NCBI GenBank assembly: GCA_017745595.1
Contig: WMBV01000008.1
Span: forward strand, 1-64,000
DNA length: 64,000 nt
Reading direction: 5' to 3'
From: Bordetella petrii
GTDB lineage: Bacteria; Pseudomonadota; Gammaproteobacteria; Burkholderiales; Burkholderiaceae_B
The notes under the pieces are model-generated. The model saw only the letters and a program-made list of their open reading frames with translations, did not search any database and had not been told where the DNA came from. The translations under genes were made by a program, and so were the position numbers. Below, one piece after another: positions 35,261-44,470 of the stretch (the first letter of the stretch is position 1; every line of letters starts with the position of its first letter).

Positions 35261-38200
35261 ATGAGTCATTTCCTGGACCGGCTGAAATTCATGTCACGGG
35301 TGAAATCCACCTTTTCCAGCGGCCATGGCGAAGTCGTCAACGAAGACCGCAGCTGGGAAAACGCCTACCGCGGCCGTTGGCAGCACGACAAGGTCGTGCG
35401 TTCCACTCACGGCGTGAACTGCACCGGTTCGTGCTCGTGGAAGGTATATGTGAAGAACGGCCTGATCACCTGGGAAACCCAGCAGACCGACTACCCGCGC
35501 ACCCGCCCCGATCTTCCCAACCATGAGCCGCGCGGCTGTCCGCGCGGCGCGTCGTACAGCTGGTACGTGTATTCGGCGCAGCGGGTCAAGTATCCGATGA
35601 TCCGCGGCCGCCTGATGCAGATGTGGCGCGAGGCCCGCAAGACCCTGGACCCCATCGCCGCCTGGGAATCCATCAGCCAGGATCCGGTCAAGGCCAAGCA
35701 ATACAAATCGGTGCGCGGCCTGGGCGGCTTCGTGCGGGCCGACTGGGATACCGCCACCGAGATCATCGCCGCGGCCAACGCCTATACCATCAAGCAGTAC
35801 GGCCCCGATCGCCTGATCGGCTTTTCGCCCATCCCGGCCATGTCCATGGTCAGCTACGCGGCGGGCGCGCGCTACCTGAGCCTGCTGGGCGGCGCCTGCC
35901 TGAGCTTCTACGACTGGTACTGCGACCTGCCGCCGGCCAGCCCGCAGGTCTGGGGCGAGCAGACCGACGTGCCCGAGTCGGCCGATTGGTACAACTCGAC
36001 CTACCTGATGGTGTGGGGCTCCAACGTACCCCAGACGCGCACGCCGGACGCGCACTTTTATACCGAGGTGCGTTACAAGGGCACCAAGACGGTGGCTGTG
36101 TCCAGCGACTTCGGCGAAATGGTCAAGTTCGGCGACATCTGGCTGGCGCCCAAACAGGGCACCGATGCCGCGCTGGCGCTGGCCATGGGCCACGTCATCC
36201 TGAAAGAATTCCATCACGGCGGCGCGTCCGATTACTTCCAGGACTACGCCAAGCGCTACACCGACATGCCCATGCTGGTGCACCTGAAAGAGCGCGACGG
36301 CTGCCTGGTTCCCGATCACTTCCTGCGCGCGTCGCAATTGGCCGACACGCTGGGCCAGCCCAACAATCCCGACTGGAAAACGCTGGTCATCGACAGCCAG
36401 TCCGGCGAACTGGTCGCGCCCAACGGCAGCATCGGCTTCCGCTGGGGCGAAGCCGCGGTCGACGGCGGCGCCAAGGTGGGCCGCTGGAACCTCGAATCGC
36501 GCGATGGCGGCAGCGGCCGCGACATCGATCCCGTTCTTACCTTGCTCGACAGCCACGATGCCGTGGCGGGCGTCGGTTTTCCGTATTTCGGCGGCGAACA
36601 CGGCAGCGTGCTGGTGCGCAACGTGCCCGTGCGGCACATCACCCTGGCCGACGGCAGCCGGGCCTGCGTGGCCACCGTGTACGACCTGCAAATGGCCAGC
36701 TACGGCGTCGACCGCGGCCTGGGCGGCGCCAACGTGGCGGCCTCGTACGACGACGACGTGCCCTACACGCCCGCCTGGCAGGAAAAGCACACCACCGTGC
36801 CGCGCCATCTGGTCATCCAGGTGGCGCGCGAGTTCGCGCAGAATGCCCACGACACCCAGGGCAAGTCCATGGTGATCGTCGGCGCGGCGCTGAACCACTG
36901 GTACCACATGGACATGACCTACCGCGGCATCATCAACCTGCTGATGATGTGCGGCTGCGTGGGCAAGAGCGGCGGCGGCTGGGCGCACTACGTGGGCCAG
37001 GAAAAACTGCGGCCGCAATTCGGCTGGGCGCCGCTGGCCTTCGCGGCCGACTGGTCGCGTCCGCCGCGGCACATGAACGGCACGTCGTTTTTCTACGCGC
37101 ATACCAGCCAGTGGCGCCATGAAAAGCTGCCGGTCAGCGACATCCTGGGTCCCACTGCCGACGCGGCGCGCTACGACCGCCTGAGCATGCTGGACCTGAA
37201 TGCCAAGTCCGAACGCATGGGGTGGCTGCCGTCGGCGCCGCAACTCGAGACCAACCCGCTGGACGTCGTGGCGCAGGCCGAGGCGGCCGGCCAGGATCCG
37301 GTTGCCTATGCGGCCCAGCGCCTGCAAAGCGGCCAGTTGAACCTGAGCTGCGACGACCCCGACAACCCCGCCAACTTCCCGCGCAACATGTTCGTGTGGC
37401 GCTCGAACATCCTGGGCTCCAGCGGCAAGGGCCACGAGTACTTCCTGAAGTATCTGCTGGGCACGCAGAACGCCGTGTTCGGCGACGAAGCCCATGCCAT
37501 CAAGCCCTCGCAGGTGCGCTATCGCGAAGAAGGCGCCGAGGGCAAGCTCGACCTGCTCACGGTGCTCGATTTCCGCATGAGCACCACCTGCCTGTACGGC
37601 GACATCGTGCTGCCCACGGCCACCTGGTACGAGAAAGACGACCTCAATACGTCCGACATGCACCCGTTCATCCACCCGCTGTCCGAAGCCGTGCAGCCGT
37701 TGTGGGAAAGCAAGACCGACTGGGAAATCTACAAGTTGCTGGCGCGCAAGTTCAGCGAGATCGGCGGACCCTATCTGGGCAAGCGCAAAGACCTGGTACT
37801 GACGCCGCTGCTGCACGACACGCCGGGAGAACTCGGCCAGGCCTTCGAGCCCAAAGACTGGAAACTGGGCGAATGCGAGCTGGTGCCGGGTAAGACCGCG
37901 CCCGCCATGACCGTGGTCGAGCGCGACTACAACGACATCTACCGCAAGTTCACGTCGGTGGGGCCGCTGCTCGACAAACTGGGCAACGGCGGCAAGGGCA
38001 TCAACTGGAATACCCAGCACGAAGTCCATGAACTGGGCGACCTGAACCGCCGCGTCGATGAGGCCGGCGTCAGCGAGGGCCGTCCGCGCCTGGACACGGC
38101 CATCGACGCCGCCGAAATGATCCTGACCTTCGCGCCCGAAACCAACGGCCACGTATCGGTCAAGGCCTGGGAAGCGCTGGGCAAGATCACCGGGCGCGAC

Positions 38201-39001
38201 CACACCCACCTGGCGGTGGGGCGCGAACACGACAAGATCCGTTTCCGCGACATCCAGGTTCAGCCGCGCAAGATCATCTCGGCGCCCACTTGGTCGGGGC
38301 TGGAAAGCGAAGAGGTCAGCTACAACGCCGGCTATACCAACGTGCACGAACTGATCCCATGGCGCACCCTGACCGGCCGCCAGCAGTTCTACCAAGACCA
38401 TCGCTGGATGCTGGACTTCGGCGAAGGATTCTGCGCCTACAAGCCGCCGATCGACACGCGCACCGTGGCGCCGATGCTGGGCCGGTACCCGAATGGCGAG
38501 CACGAGCTGGTGCTGAACTGGATCACGCCGCACCAGAAGTGGGGTATTCACAGCACTTATTCCGACAACTTGCGCATGCTGACGCTCAGCCGCGGCGGCC
38601 CGCACGTCTGGGTATCCGAAACCGAGGCCAAGCAGGCCGGGCTGGTCGACAACGACTGGGTCGAGGTCTTCAACGTCAATGGCACGCTGACGGCGCGGGT
38701 GGTGGTCAGCCAGCGCGTGCCGGTGGGCATGTGCCTGATGTATCACGCCCAGGAAAAAATCATCAACGTGCCGGGCGCCGAAACCAGCGGCATGCGCGGC
38801 GGCATCCACAATTCGGTGACGCGCACCGTGCTCAAGCCCACCCACATGATCGGCGGCTACGCGCAACAGGCCTACGGCTTCAACTACTACGGCACCGTCG
38901 GCAGCAATCGCGACGAATACGTGGTGGTGCGCAAGATGAAAAAAGTCGATTGGATGGAAGGCCCGCTGGCGCAACAGCTCGAGGAAGGAAGCGCAAAATG
39001 A
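35261..39001 (+). CDS. narG: Respiratory nitrate reductase alpha subunit
   Basis: This 1246-residue catalytic subunit reduces nitrate to nitrite at a molybdenum bis-MGD centre on the cytoplasmic face of the membrane. The FS0 iron-sulfur ligands are His50, Cys54, Cys58 (THGVNCTGSCSW) and Cys93 (RGCPRGASYS), each one residue on from E. coli. The loop carrying the molybdenum aspartate is TDVPESADWYNSTY. Near-full-length colinearity with E. coli NarG is evident. No Tat signal peptide is needed. The stop overlaps the narH ATG (ATGA), so subunits are made in step. Confidence 0.99.
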   Translation: MSHFLDRLKFMSRVKSTFSSGHGEVVNEDRSWENAYRGRWQHDKVVRSTHGVNCTGSCSWKVYVKNGLITWETQQTDYPRTRPDLPNHEPRGCPRGASYSWYVYSAQRVKYPMIRGRLMQMWREARKTLDPIAAWESISQDPVKAKQYKSVRGLGGFVRADWDTATEIIAAANAYTIKQYGPDRLIGFSPIPAMSMVSYAAGARYLSLLGGACLSFYDWYCDLPPASPQVWGEQTDVPESADWYNSTYLMVWGSNVPQTRTPDAHFYTEVRYKGTKTVAVSSDFGEMVKFGDIWLAPKQGTDAALALAMGHVILKEFHHGGASDYFQDYAKRYTDMPMLVHLKERDGCLVPDHFLRASQLADTLGQPNNPDWKTLVIDSQSGELVAPNGSIGFRWGEAAVDGGAKVGRWNLESRDGGSGRDIDPVLTLLDSHDAVAGVGFPYFGGEHGSVLVRNVPVRHITLADGSRACVATVYDLQMASYGVDRGLGGANVAASYDDDVPYTPAWQEKHTTVPRHLVIQVAREFAQNAHDTQGKSMVIVGAALNHWYHMDMTYRGIINLLMMCGCVGKSGGGWAHYVGQEKLRPQFGWAPLAFAADWSRPPRHMNGTSFFYAHTSQWRHEKLPVSDILGPTADAARYDRLSMLDLNAKSERMGWLPSAPQLETNPLDVVAQAEAAGQDPVAYAAQRLQSGQLNLSCDDPDNPANFPRNMFVWRSNILGSSGKGHEYFLKYLLGTQNAVFGDEAHAIKPSQVRYREEGAEGKLDLLTVLDFRMSTTCLYGDIVLPTATWYEKDDLNTSDMHPFIHPLSEAVQPLWESKTDWEIYKLLARKFSEIGGPYLGKRKDLVLTPLLHDTPGELGQAFEPKDWKLGECELVPGKTAPAMTVVERDYNDIYRKFTSVGPLLDKLGNGGKGINWNTQHEVHELGDLNRRVDEAGVSEGRPRLDTAIDAAEMILTFAPETNGHVSVKAWEALGKITGRDHTHLAVGREHDKIRFRDIQVQPRKIISAPTWSGLESEEVSYNAGYTNVHELIPWRTLTGRQQFYQDHRWMLDFGEGFCAYKPPIDTRTVAPMLGRYPNGEHELVLNWITPHQKWGIHSTYSDNLRMLTLSRGGPHVWVSETEAKQAGLVDNDWVEVFNVNGTLTARVVVSQRVPVGMCLMYHAQEKIINVPGAETSGMRGGIHNSVTRTVLKPTHMIGGYAQQAYGFNYYGTVGSNRDEYVVVRKMKKVDWMEGPLAQQLEEGSAK

Positions 39002-40563
39002 AGATCCGTGCCCAAGTCGGTATGGTGCTGAACCTGGACAAGTGCATCGGCTGCCATACCTGCTCCATTACCTGCAAGAACGTCTGGACCAGCCGCGACG
39101 GCGTCGAATACGCCTGGTTCAACAACGTGGAAACCAAGCCCGGCGTGGGCTACCCCAAAGAATGGGAAAACCAGTCGCGCTGGAACGGCGGCTGGACCCG
39201 CACGCCGGCCGGCAAGCTCGAGCCCCGCCAGGGCGGCAAGCTGAAGATACTGGCCAACCTGTTCGCCAATCCCAACCTGCCGGCCATCGACGACTACTAC
39301 GAGCCGTTCACGTACGACTACGAACACCTGCAGAACGCGCCGCTGAGCCAGACCCCGCCCACGGCCCGCCCCATATCGGTGCTGACCGGCAGGAAAATGG
39401 ACAAGATCCATTGGGGCCCCAACTGGGAGGACGACCTGGGCGGCGAATTCAGCGCGCGCAGCCGCGATGCCTTGTTCGAAGGCGTGCAGAAAGACATGTA
39501 CTCGACCTTCGAGAACACGTTCATGATGTACTTGCCGCGCCTGTGCGAACACTGCCTGAATCCCGCCTGCGTGGCCAGTTGCCCGTCGGGATCGATCTAC
39601 AAGCGCGAAGACGACGGCATCGTGCTGGTCGACCAGGACAAGTGCCGCGGCTGGCGCATGTGCATTTCGGGCTGCCCCTACAAGAAGGTGTACTACAACT
39701 GGCAGAGCGGCAAGGCCGAGAAATGCACGTTCTGTTATCCGCGCATCGAAGCCGGGCAGCCCACGGTGTGTTCCGAAACCTGCGTGGGCCGCATCCGCTA
39801 CCTGGGCGTGCTGCTGTATGACGCCGACCGCATCGAAGCGGCCGCCGCCAGCGCCAGCGAACAAGACCTGTACCAGGCCCAGCTCGATGTATTCCTGGAC
39901 CCGCATTCCCCCGAGGTCATCGCCGAGGCGCGCCGCCAGGGCATTCCCGATTCGTGGCTGCAGGCCGCGCGCCAGTCGCCGGTTTACAAGATGGCCTGCG
40001 AATGGAAGGTGGCCTTCCCGCTGCACCCCGAATACCGCACGCTGCCCATGGTTTGGTACATACCGCCGCTGTCGCCGATTCAATCGGCGGCCGAGGCCGG
40101 CCACATGCCGCACAAGACCCTGGGCAAGGCGGGCGTGATCCCCGACGTGTCGACGCTGCGCATACCTATGCGCTACCTGGCCAACCTGCTGACCGCGGGC
40201 GATGAAGCCCCGGTGCAGCGGGCCCTGGAACGCCTGCTGGCCATGCGGGCGTACATGCGCGCCGAATCGGTGCATGGCGAGCGCGACGAGGCCATTCTGG
40301 CCGACGTCGGGCTGGACCACTCCACCGTGCGCGACATGTACCGCATCATGGCCATCGCCAACTACGAAGACCGTTTCGTGGTGCCGTCCAGCCACAAAGA
40401 AATGGTCGAAGACAGCTTCAACGACAAGGGCAGCTGCGGATTCACGTTCGGCAACGGCTGCTCGGGCGGGGTGTCCGATGGCGCGCTGTTCGGCAAGAAG
40501 CCGCGCGGCAGCGAGATCTTCATCGAGATGCCCAAGTCGCGCAAGAAGGCCACCGTGGCCTAA
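38998..40563 (+). CDS. narH: Respiratory nitrate reductase beta subunit
   Basis: This 521-residue electron-transfer subunit carries four iron-sulfur clusters between NarI and NarG. Cysteine groups are CIGCHTCSITC, CEHCLNPACVASC, CRGWRMCISGC and CTFC with CSETC. The tryptophan in the third group (CRGW) is the family feature that makes that cluster a [3Fe-4S]. The ATG overlaps the narG stop by four bases, fixing the start; a long upstream reading of the same frame inside narG is rejected. Confidence 0.99.
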   Translation: MKIRAQVGMVLNLDKCIGCHTCSITCKNVWTSRDGVEYAWFNNVETKPGVGYPKEWENQSRWNGGWTRTPAGKLEPRQGGKLKILANLFANPNLPAIDDYYEPFTYDYEHLQNAPLSQTPPTARPISVLTGRKMDKIHWGPNWEDDLGGEFSARSRDALFEGVQKDMYSTFENTFMMYLPRLCEHCLNPACVASCPSGSIYKREDDGIVLVDQDKCRGWRMCISGCPYKKVYYNWQSGKAEKCTFCYPRIEAGQPTVCSETCVGRIRYLGVLLYDADRIEAAAASASEQDLYQAQLDVFLDPHSPEVIAEARRQGIPDSWLQAARQSPVYKMACEWKVAFPLHPEYRTLPMVWYIPPLSPIQSAAEAGHMPHKTLGKAGVIPDVSTLRIPMRYLANLLTAGDEAPVQRALERLLAMRAYMRAESVHGERDEAILADVGLDHSTVRDMYRIMAIANYEDRFVVPSSHKEMVEDSFNDKGSCGFTFGNGCSGGVSDGALFGKKPRGSEIFIEMPKSRKKATVA

Positions 40564-40574
40564 GGACGTCCATC

Positions 40575-41222
40575 ATGAGCCCATACCGCATTCTTTCCGC
40601 GCTGCTGGCCTATCCCGAACAGGAACTCATCGATGCCCTGCTCGAGATCGACGATGCGCTCGACGCGTATCCCGAGGCGCAAGACCAGTTGTCGCCCCTG
40701 ACCGACTACCTGAAAACGCACGGCCTGATCGAACTGCAGGAAAACTACGTTGCCACGTTCGACCGCAATCCATCGCATTCGCTGCATTTGTTCGAGCACG
40801 TGCATGGCGAAAGCCGCGACCGCGGCCAGGCCATGGTCGACCTGCTGCAGGAATACCGGCGCCACGGTTTCGAACCCGAAGCGGCCGAACTGCCCGATCA
40901 CGTGCCGCTGTTCCTGGAACTGCTGGGCCTGATCGACCCCGCGCAGGCGCGCCTGCTGCTCGACGAAGCCATCCACGTGCTGGCCGCCATCGGCGCCCGC
41001 CTGGCGCGCGGCGGCAGCCCCTACTCGACCATCTTCGCCGTGCTGCGCGGCATGACCGACGTGGTGCCGCGCGAGCAGACCGAGCCGCCGGTGCGCGACA
41101 TGGACGAGGCCATGGAAACCTACGGCGTCGGCCCCGATGGCGTCGAGCCGCTGCTGCCGCTGGCGGCGGCGGGCACGCACGTGATGCATTTCCATCCCCG
41201 CTCGCGCGGCGTTCAACAATAA
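40575..41222 (+). CDS. narJ: Nitrate reductase molybdenum cofactor assembly chaperone NarJ
   Basis: This 215-residue, helical, cytoplasmic chaperone is not part of the final enzyme. It binds apo-NarG for cofactor insertion and membrane docking. Family features are SALLAYPEQELIDAL at the N-terminus and the acidic SLHLFEHVHGESRDRGQAMV segment. It starts 11 bases after narH. Confidence 0.96.
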   Translation: MSPYRILSALLAYPEQELIDALLEIDDALDAYPEAQDQLSPLTDYLKTHGLIELQENYVATFDRNPSHSLHLFEHVHGESRDRGQAMVDLLQEYRRHGFEPEAAELPDHVPLFLELLGLIDPAQARLLLDEAIHVLAAIGARLARGGSPYSTIFAVLRGMTDVVPREQTEPPVRDMDEAMETYGVGPDGVEPLLPLAAAGTHVMHFHPRSRGVQQ

Positions 41223-41237
41223 GACCGGGACCCTTCC

Positions 41238-41921
41238 ATGAATACCGTGCATCAATTCGTATTCGGCATCTACCCTTACATTGCGCTCAGCATCTTCCTG
41301 TTCGGCAGCCTGGTGCGGTTCGAGCGCGAGCAATACACCTGGAAAAGCGACAGCTCGCAGTTGCTGCACCGGGGCCAGTTGCGCCTGGGAAACATCCTGT
41401 TCCACGTGGGCATCCTGGGCCTGTTCTTCGGGCACCTGGTGGGCCTGCTGACCCCGGTGGTGGTCTGGGACACGCTGGGCGTATCGCACAGTGTCAAGCA
41501 GGCCGTCGCCATGGCGGCCGGGGGCACCATGGGGCTGCTGTGCCTGGCGGGCCTGATCATTCTGCTGCATCGCCGCCTGACCGATCCGCGCATTGCGCGC
41601 GCCTCGCGCCCGGGCGACAAGCTTTTGCTGCTGTGGCTGCTGGTGACGCTGCTGCTGGGGCTGTCCACCATCGTCGTTTCGGCCGGCCACATGGACGGCC
41701 ACATGATGGTGCTGTTCATGACCTGGGCCCAGCACATCGTCACCTTCCAGGGCGACGCGGCAGGCTACATCGCCGATGCCCCGGCGCTGTTCAAGGCGCA
41801 TCTGTTCATGGGCCTGACGCTGTTCGTCATCTTTCCGTTCACCCGGCTGGTGCACGTCTGGAGCGGCTTCGCCTCGGTGGGGTACCTGGGCCGCGCCTGG
41901 CAACTGGTGCGCCCGCGCTGA
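41238..41921 (+). CDS. narI: Respiratory nitrate reductase gamma subunit (cytochrome b)
   Basis: This 227-residue membrane subunit has five hydrophobic helices and takes electrons from quinol. Two b hemes are expected from histidines in LFHVGILGLFFGHLVGLL and in FKAHLFMGLTLFVIFPFTRLVHVWSG. The size equals that of E. coli NarI. It begins 15 bases after narJ and closes the core GHJI set. Confidence 0.97.
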   Translation: MNTVHQFVFGIYPYIALSIFLFGSLVRFEREQYTWKSDSSQLLHRGQLRLGNILFHVGILGLFFGHLVGLLTPVVVWDTLGVSHSVKQAVAMAAGGTMGLLCLAGLIILLHRRLTDPRIARASRPGDKLLLLWLLVTLLLGLSTIVVSAGHMDGHMMVLFMTWAQHIVTFQGDAAGYIADAPALFKAHLFMGLTLFVIFPFTRLVHVWSGFASVGYLGRAWQLVRPR

Positions 41922-41964
41922 ACCATGGCGCCGCCGGCTCCGGCCGGCGGCAACCGGAGCAAAC

Positions 41965-42723
41965 ATGCCTGTCATTGTGAATGGCGTCGAACTGAGCGAT
42001 GCCGAGCTGGAACAAGAACTGCCGCATCATGGCGACGCGGCCAACCCGCAGCGCCGCGCCATGACCGCGCTGGTGCTGCGCAGGGTGATGCTGGACGAAG
42101 CCCGCCGGCTGGGCTTGTCCGCCGCGCCGGGCGAAGACGGCGACGAAGCTCTCATCGGCGCCCTGCTCGATTCGCAGGCCGGGACGCCCGAGCCCGACGA
42201 CGCCGCCTGCCGCCGCCACTACGACGCCCATCCCGAACGCTTTACCGTGGGTGAACTGGTCGAGGTTGACCACATCCTGTTCCAGGTCACGCCTCAAGTC
42301 GATCTGCCGCGCCTGCGCGAACGGGCCGAGGCGGCGCTGCAAGAGGCGCGCGCCGAACCCGGCCGCTTCGGCGCGCTGGCGTGCGCATTGTCGAATTGCC
42401 CGTCGGCGGCCGTGGGCGGCAACCTGGGGCAACTGGGCCGCGGCGACACCGTGCCCGAATTCGAACGGGCCATCTTCGGGCCGCCGGCCGGCACGGTGCT
42501 GCCGCGCCTGGTCGAAACGCGCCACGGCCTGCACGTCGTGCGCATTGCCCGGCATGTGCCGGGCCGCCTGCTGCCTTATGCGCAGGTCGCGGGGCGCATC
42601 GCCCAGGCGCTGGCGGCGGCCAGCCGCGATACCGCCTGGCGGCAGTACACGCGCATGCTGGTCGGACGCGCCCGCATCGCGGGTATCGAACTGGAAGGCG
42701 CCGACGGCCTTCTGGTGCAGTAA
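41965..42723 (+). CDS. Parvulin-type peptidyl-prolyl cis-trans isomerase (nar cluster, NifM-like)
   Basis: This encodes 252 residues. An N-terminal helical part of about 95 residues is followed by a parvulin (rotamase) domain: VDHILFQVTP, GGNLGQLGRGDTVPEFERAIF and ETRHGLHVVRIARHVPGR. No signal peptide is seen, so it should act in the cytoplasm. Homologues placed after narI in other proteobacteria suggest help in folding or maturation of nitrate reductase, as NifM does for nitrogenase Fe protein. That role is inference. It is 43 bases after narI and 4 bases before moaA. Confidence 0.88.
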   Translation: MPVIVNGVELSDAELEQELPHHGDAANPQRRAMTALVLRRVMLDEARRLGLSAAPGEDGDEALIGALLDSQAGTPEPDDAACRRHYDAHPERFTVGELVEVDHILFQVTPQVDLPRLRERAEAALQEARAEPGRFGALACALSNCPSAAVGGNLGQLGRGDTVPEFERAIFGPPAGTVLPRLVETRHGLHVVRIARHVPGRLLPYAQVAGRIAQALAAASRDTAWRQYTRMLVGRARIAGIELEGADGLLVQ

Positions 42724-42727
42724 GGCG

Positions 42728-43723
42728 ATGGCGATGCCTGGCCCCGCTTGCCTGGTGGATGGCTACGGCCGGCGCATCGATTACCTGCGCATTTCGGTGA
42801 CCGACCGCTGCGACCTGCGCTGCACGTATTGCCTGCCCGCCGATTTCAAAGACTTCGAGCCCCCCGCGCACTGGCTGGATCATGCCGAGATGGCGCGCCT
42901 GGCGGGCCTGTTCGTGGGCCTGGGGGTGCGCAGGCTGCGCCTGACCGGCGGCGAGCCCCTGACGCGCGGCGGGCTGCCCGGATTGGCACGGACGCTGGCC
43001 GCGCTGCCTGGCCTGCAAGACCTATCGCTGTCCACCAATGGCACGCGCCTGCACCGCCACGCCGCCGAATTGCGCGCCGCGGGCGTGGCGCGCCTGAACG
43101 TCAGCCTGGACACGCTGGATGCCGCCGCGTATGCGCGCATCACCGGCCGCGATTGCCTGGCCGATGTCTTGCGCGGCCTGGATGCCGCGCGGGCCGCCGG
43201 ATTCACGCCCATCAAGCTCAACGCCGTGGTGCAGGCGGGCACCCCCGAAAGCTCGCTGGACGCCTTGCTGGCCTATGCGCGCCGCCTGGGGTTCATCCTG
43301 CGCCTGATCGAACCCATGCCGGTGGGCAGCGCCGGCCGGCGCACCGCCGGCACCGATCTTACCGAGCTGGGCCGGCGGCTGGCCGAGCGCCACGGGCTGA
43401 TGCCGGCGGTGGCTGGCTCCGGCGCGGGCCCCGCCCGCTATTGGGGCAGTGGCGACGGACACCCCGTGCTGGGCGTCATCACCCCGATGTCGCAGCACTT
43501 CTGCGCCGCCTGCAACCGCGTGCGGCTGGGCGCCGACGGCACCCTGTACCTGTGCCTGGGCCAGCAAGACAGCGTGCCGCTGGGGGCCTTGTTGCGCCAG
43601 GGGGCCAGCGATGCGCGCCTGGTCCAGGCCATCGTGGCCGCCATTGCCGCCAAGCCCGAGCGGCACGATTTCACGTCCCATCCCGAGCGCATCGTGCGCT
43701 TCATGTCCCAAACCGGGGGCTGA
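42728..43723 (+). CDS. moaA: GTP 3',8-cyclase MoaA (molybdenum cofactor biosynthesis)
   Basis: This 331-residue radical SAM enzyme, acting with MoaC, converts GTP to cyclic pyranopterin monophosphate, the first step of molybdopterin synthesis. The N-terminal cluster motif CDLRCTYC and the C-terminal cluster CAACNRVR ... LYLC are intact. The chain ends in the conserved Gly-Gly tail (QTGG). Placing it in the nar operon couples cofactor supply to nitrate reductase. Other moa genes are not in view. The start ATG at 42728 is four bases past the isomerase stop; a second ATG two codons on is possible. Confidence 0.97.
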   Translation: MAMPGPACLVDGYGRRIDYLRISVTDRCDLRCTYCLPADFKDFEPPAHWLDHAEMARLAGLFVGLGVRRLRLTGGEPLTRGGLPGLARTLAALPGLQDLSLSTNGTRLHRHAAELRAAGVARLNVSLDTLDAAAYARITGRDCLADVLRGLDAARAAGFTPIKLNAVVQAGTPESSLDALLAYARRLGFILRLIEPMPVGSAGRRTAGTDLTELGRRLAERHGLMPAVAGSGAGPARYWGSGDGHPVLGVITPMSQHFCAACNRVRLGADGTLYLCLGQQDSVPLGALLRQGASDARLVQAIVAAIAAKPERHDFTSHPERIVRFMSQTGG

Positions 43724-43725
43724 CC

Positions 43726-44385
43726 ATGCTAGACATGCCCCACACCGGCACGCACGACCTTGAACGCTTCATCAGCGGGTTCCAGCGCTTCCAGCAACAT
43801 TACTTCGACACCGCGCCGGCCCTGTTCCGCAACCTGTGCCGCGGGCAGAATCCCCGCACGCTGCTGATCGGCTGCTGCGATTCGCGGGTGGACCCGGCCC
43901 TGCTGCTGGGCTGCGATCCCGGCGATATCTTTACTGTGCGCAACGTGGCCAATCTGGTGCCGCTGCCCGACGAGCATGGCGGGCAGCAGGGCGTGCTGGC
44001 CGCCATCCAGTTCGCGGTGGAGCAACTGGCGGTAGGCCGCATCATCGTGCTGGGCCACAGCCAGTGCGGCGGCATTCGTGCGCTGATGGAACAGCGCCTG
44101 GACAGCGCCGGGCAGGCCGACTATATCGGACGCTGGGTCAATATCGCCGAACCGGCGCGCGCCCAGGTGCTGCGGCAGTTGCCGCAAGCCAGCCTTGCCG
44201 AGCAGCGGCGTGCCTGCGAGCAGGCGTCGATCCTGATCTCGCTGAGCAACCTGGAATCTTTCGCCTGCGTGCGGCGGCAGCTCGAACGCGGCGCCATCAG
44301 CCTGCATGGCTGGTACTTCGACCTGGAAGCGGGGGCCTTGCTGGCTTATTCGCCGCGCGCCGACACGTTTCTTCCGCTGGTCTGA
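43726..44385 (+). CDS. Beta-class carbonic anhydrase
   Basis: This 219-residue enzyme interconverts carbon dioxide and bicarbonate. Zinc ligands are visible in CCDSRVDP (Cys and Asp) and GHSQCGG (His and Cys). VRNVANLVP and the C-terminal LHGWYFDLEAGALLAYS also fit the family. No signal peptide is seen, so it is cytoplasmic. It starts two bases after moaA, clearly in the same operon, between cofactor synthesis and nitrate sensing. Its purpose there is not established; pH or bicarbonate supply during anaerobic growth is a guess. Confidence 0.96.
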   Translation: MLDMPHTGTHDLERFISGFQRFQQHYFDTAPALFRNLCRGQNPRTLLIGCCDSRVDPALLLGCDPGDIFTVRNVANLVPLPDEHGGQQGVLAAIQFAVEQLAVGRIIVLGHSQCGGIRALMEQRLDSAGQADYIGRWVNIAEPARAQVLRQLPQASLAEQRRACEQASILISLSNLESFACVRRQLERGAISLHGWYFDLEAGALLAYSPRADTFLPLV

Positions 44386-44470
44386 TCCCCCCGGGCCCCC
44401 GGACGTCAGCGGCCCGCCCGCGCCCCTGAAAAAAGCTAAACTGCCACTGTCCACCCGCTGGCGTCCTGCC

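Noticed and set aside
35294-38974. A 1226-residue open frame opposite narG
   Set aside because: It is the antisense of narG, an effect of codon bias; narG has intact ligands.
41400-41415. TGTTCCACGTGG resembling a parS half in narI
   Set aside because: Only the left side matches; it lies in codons for conserved NarI heme-helix residues.
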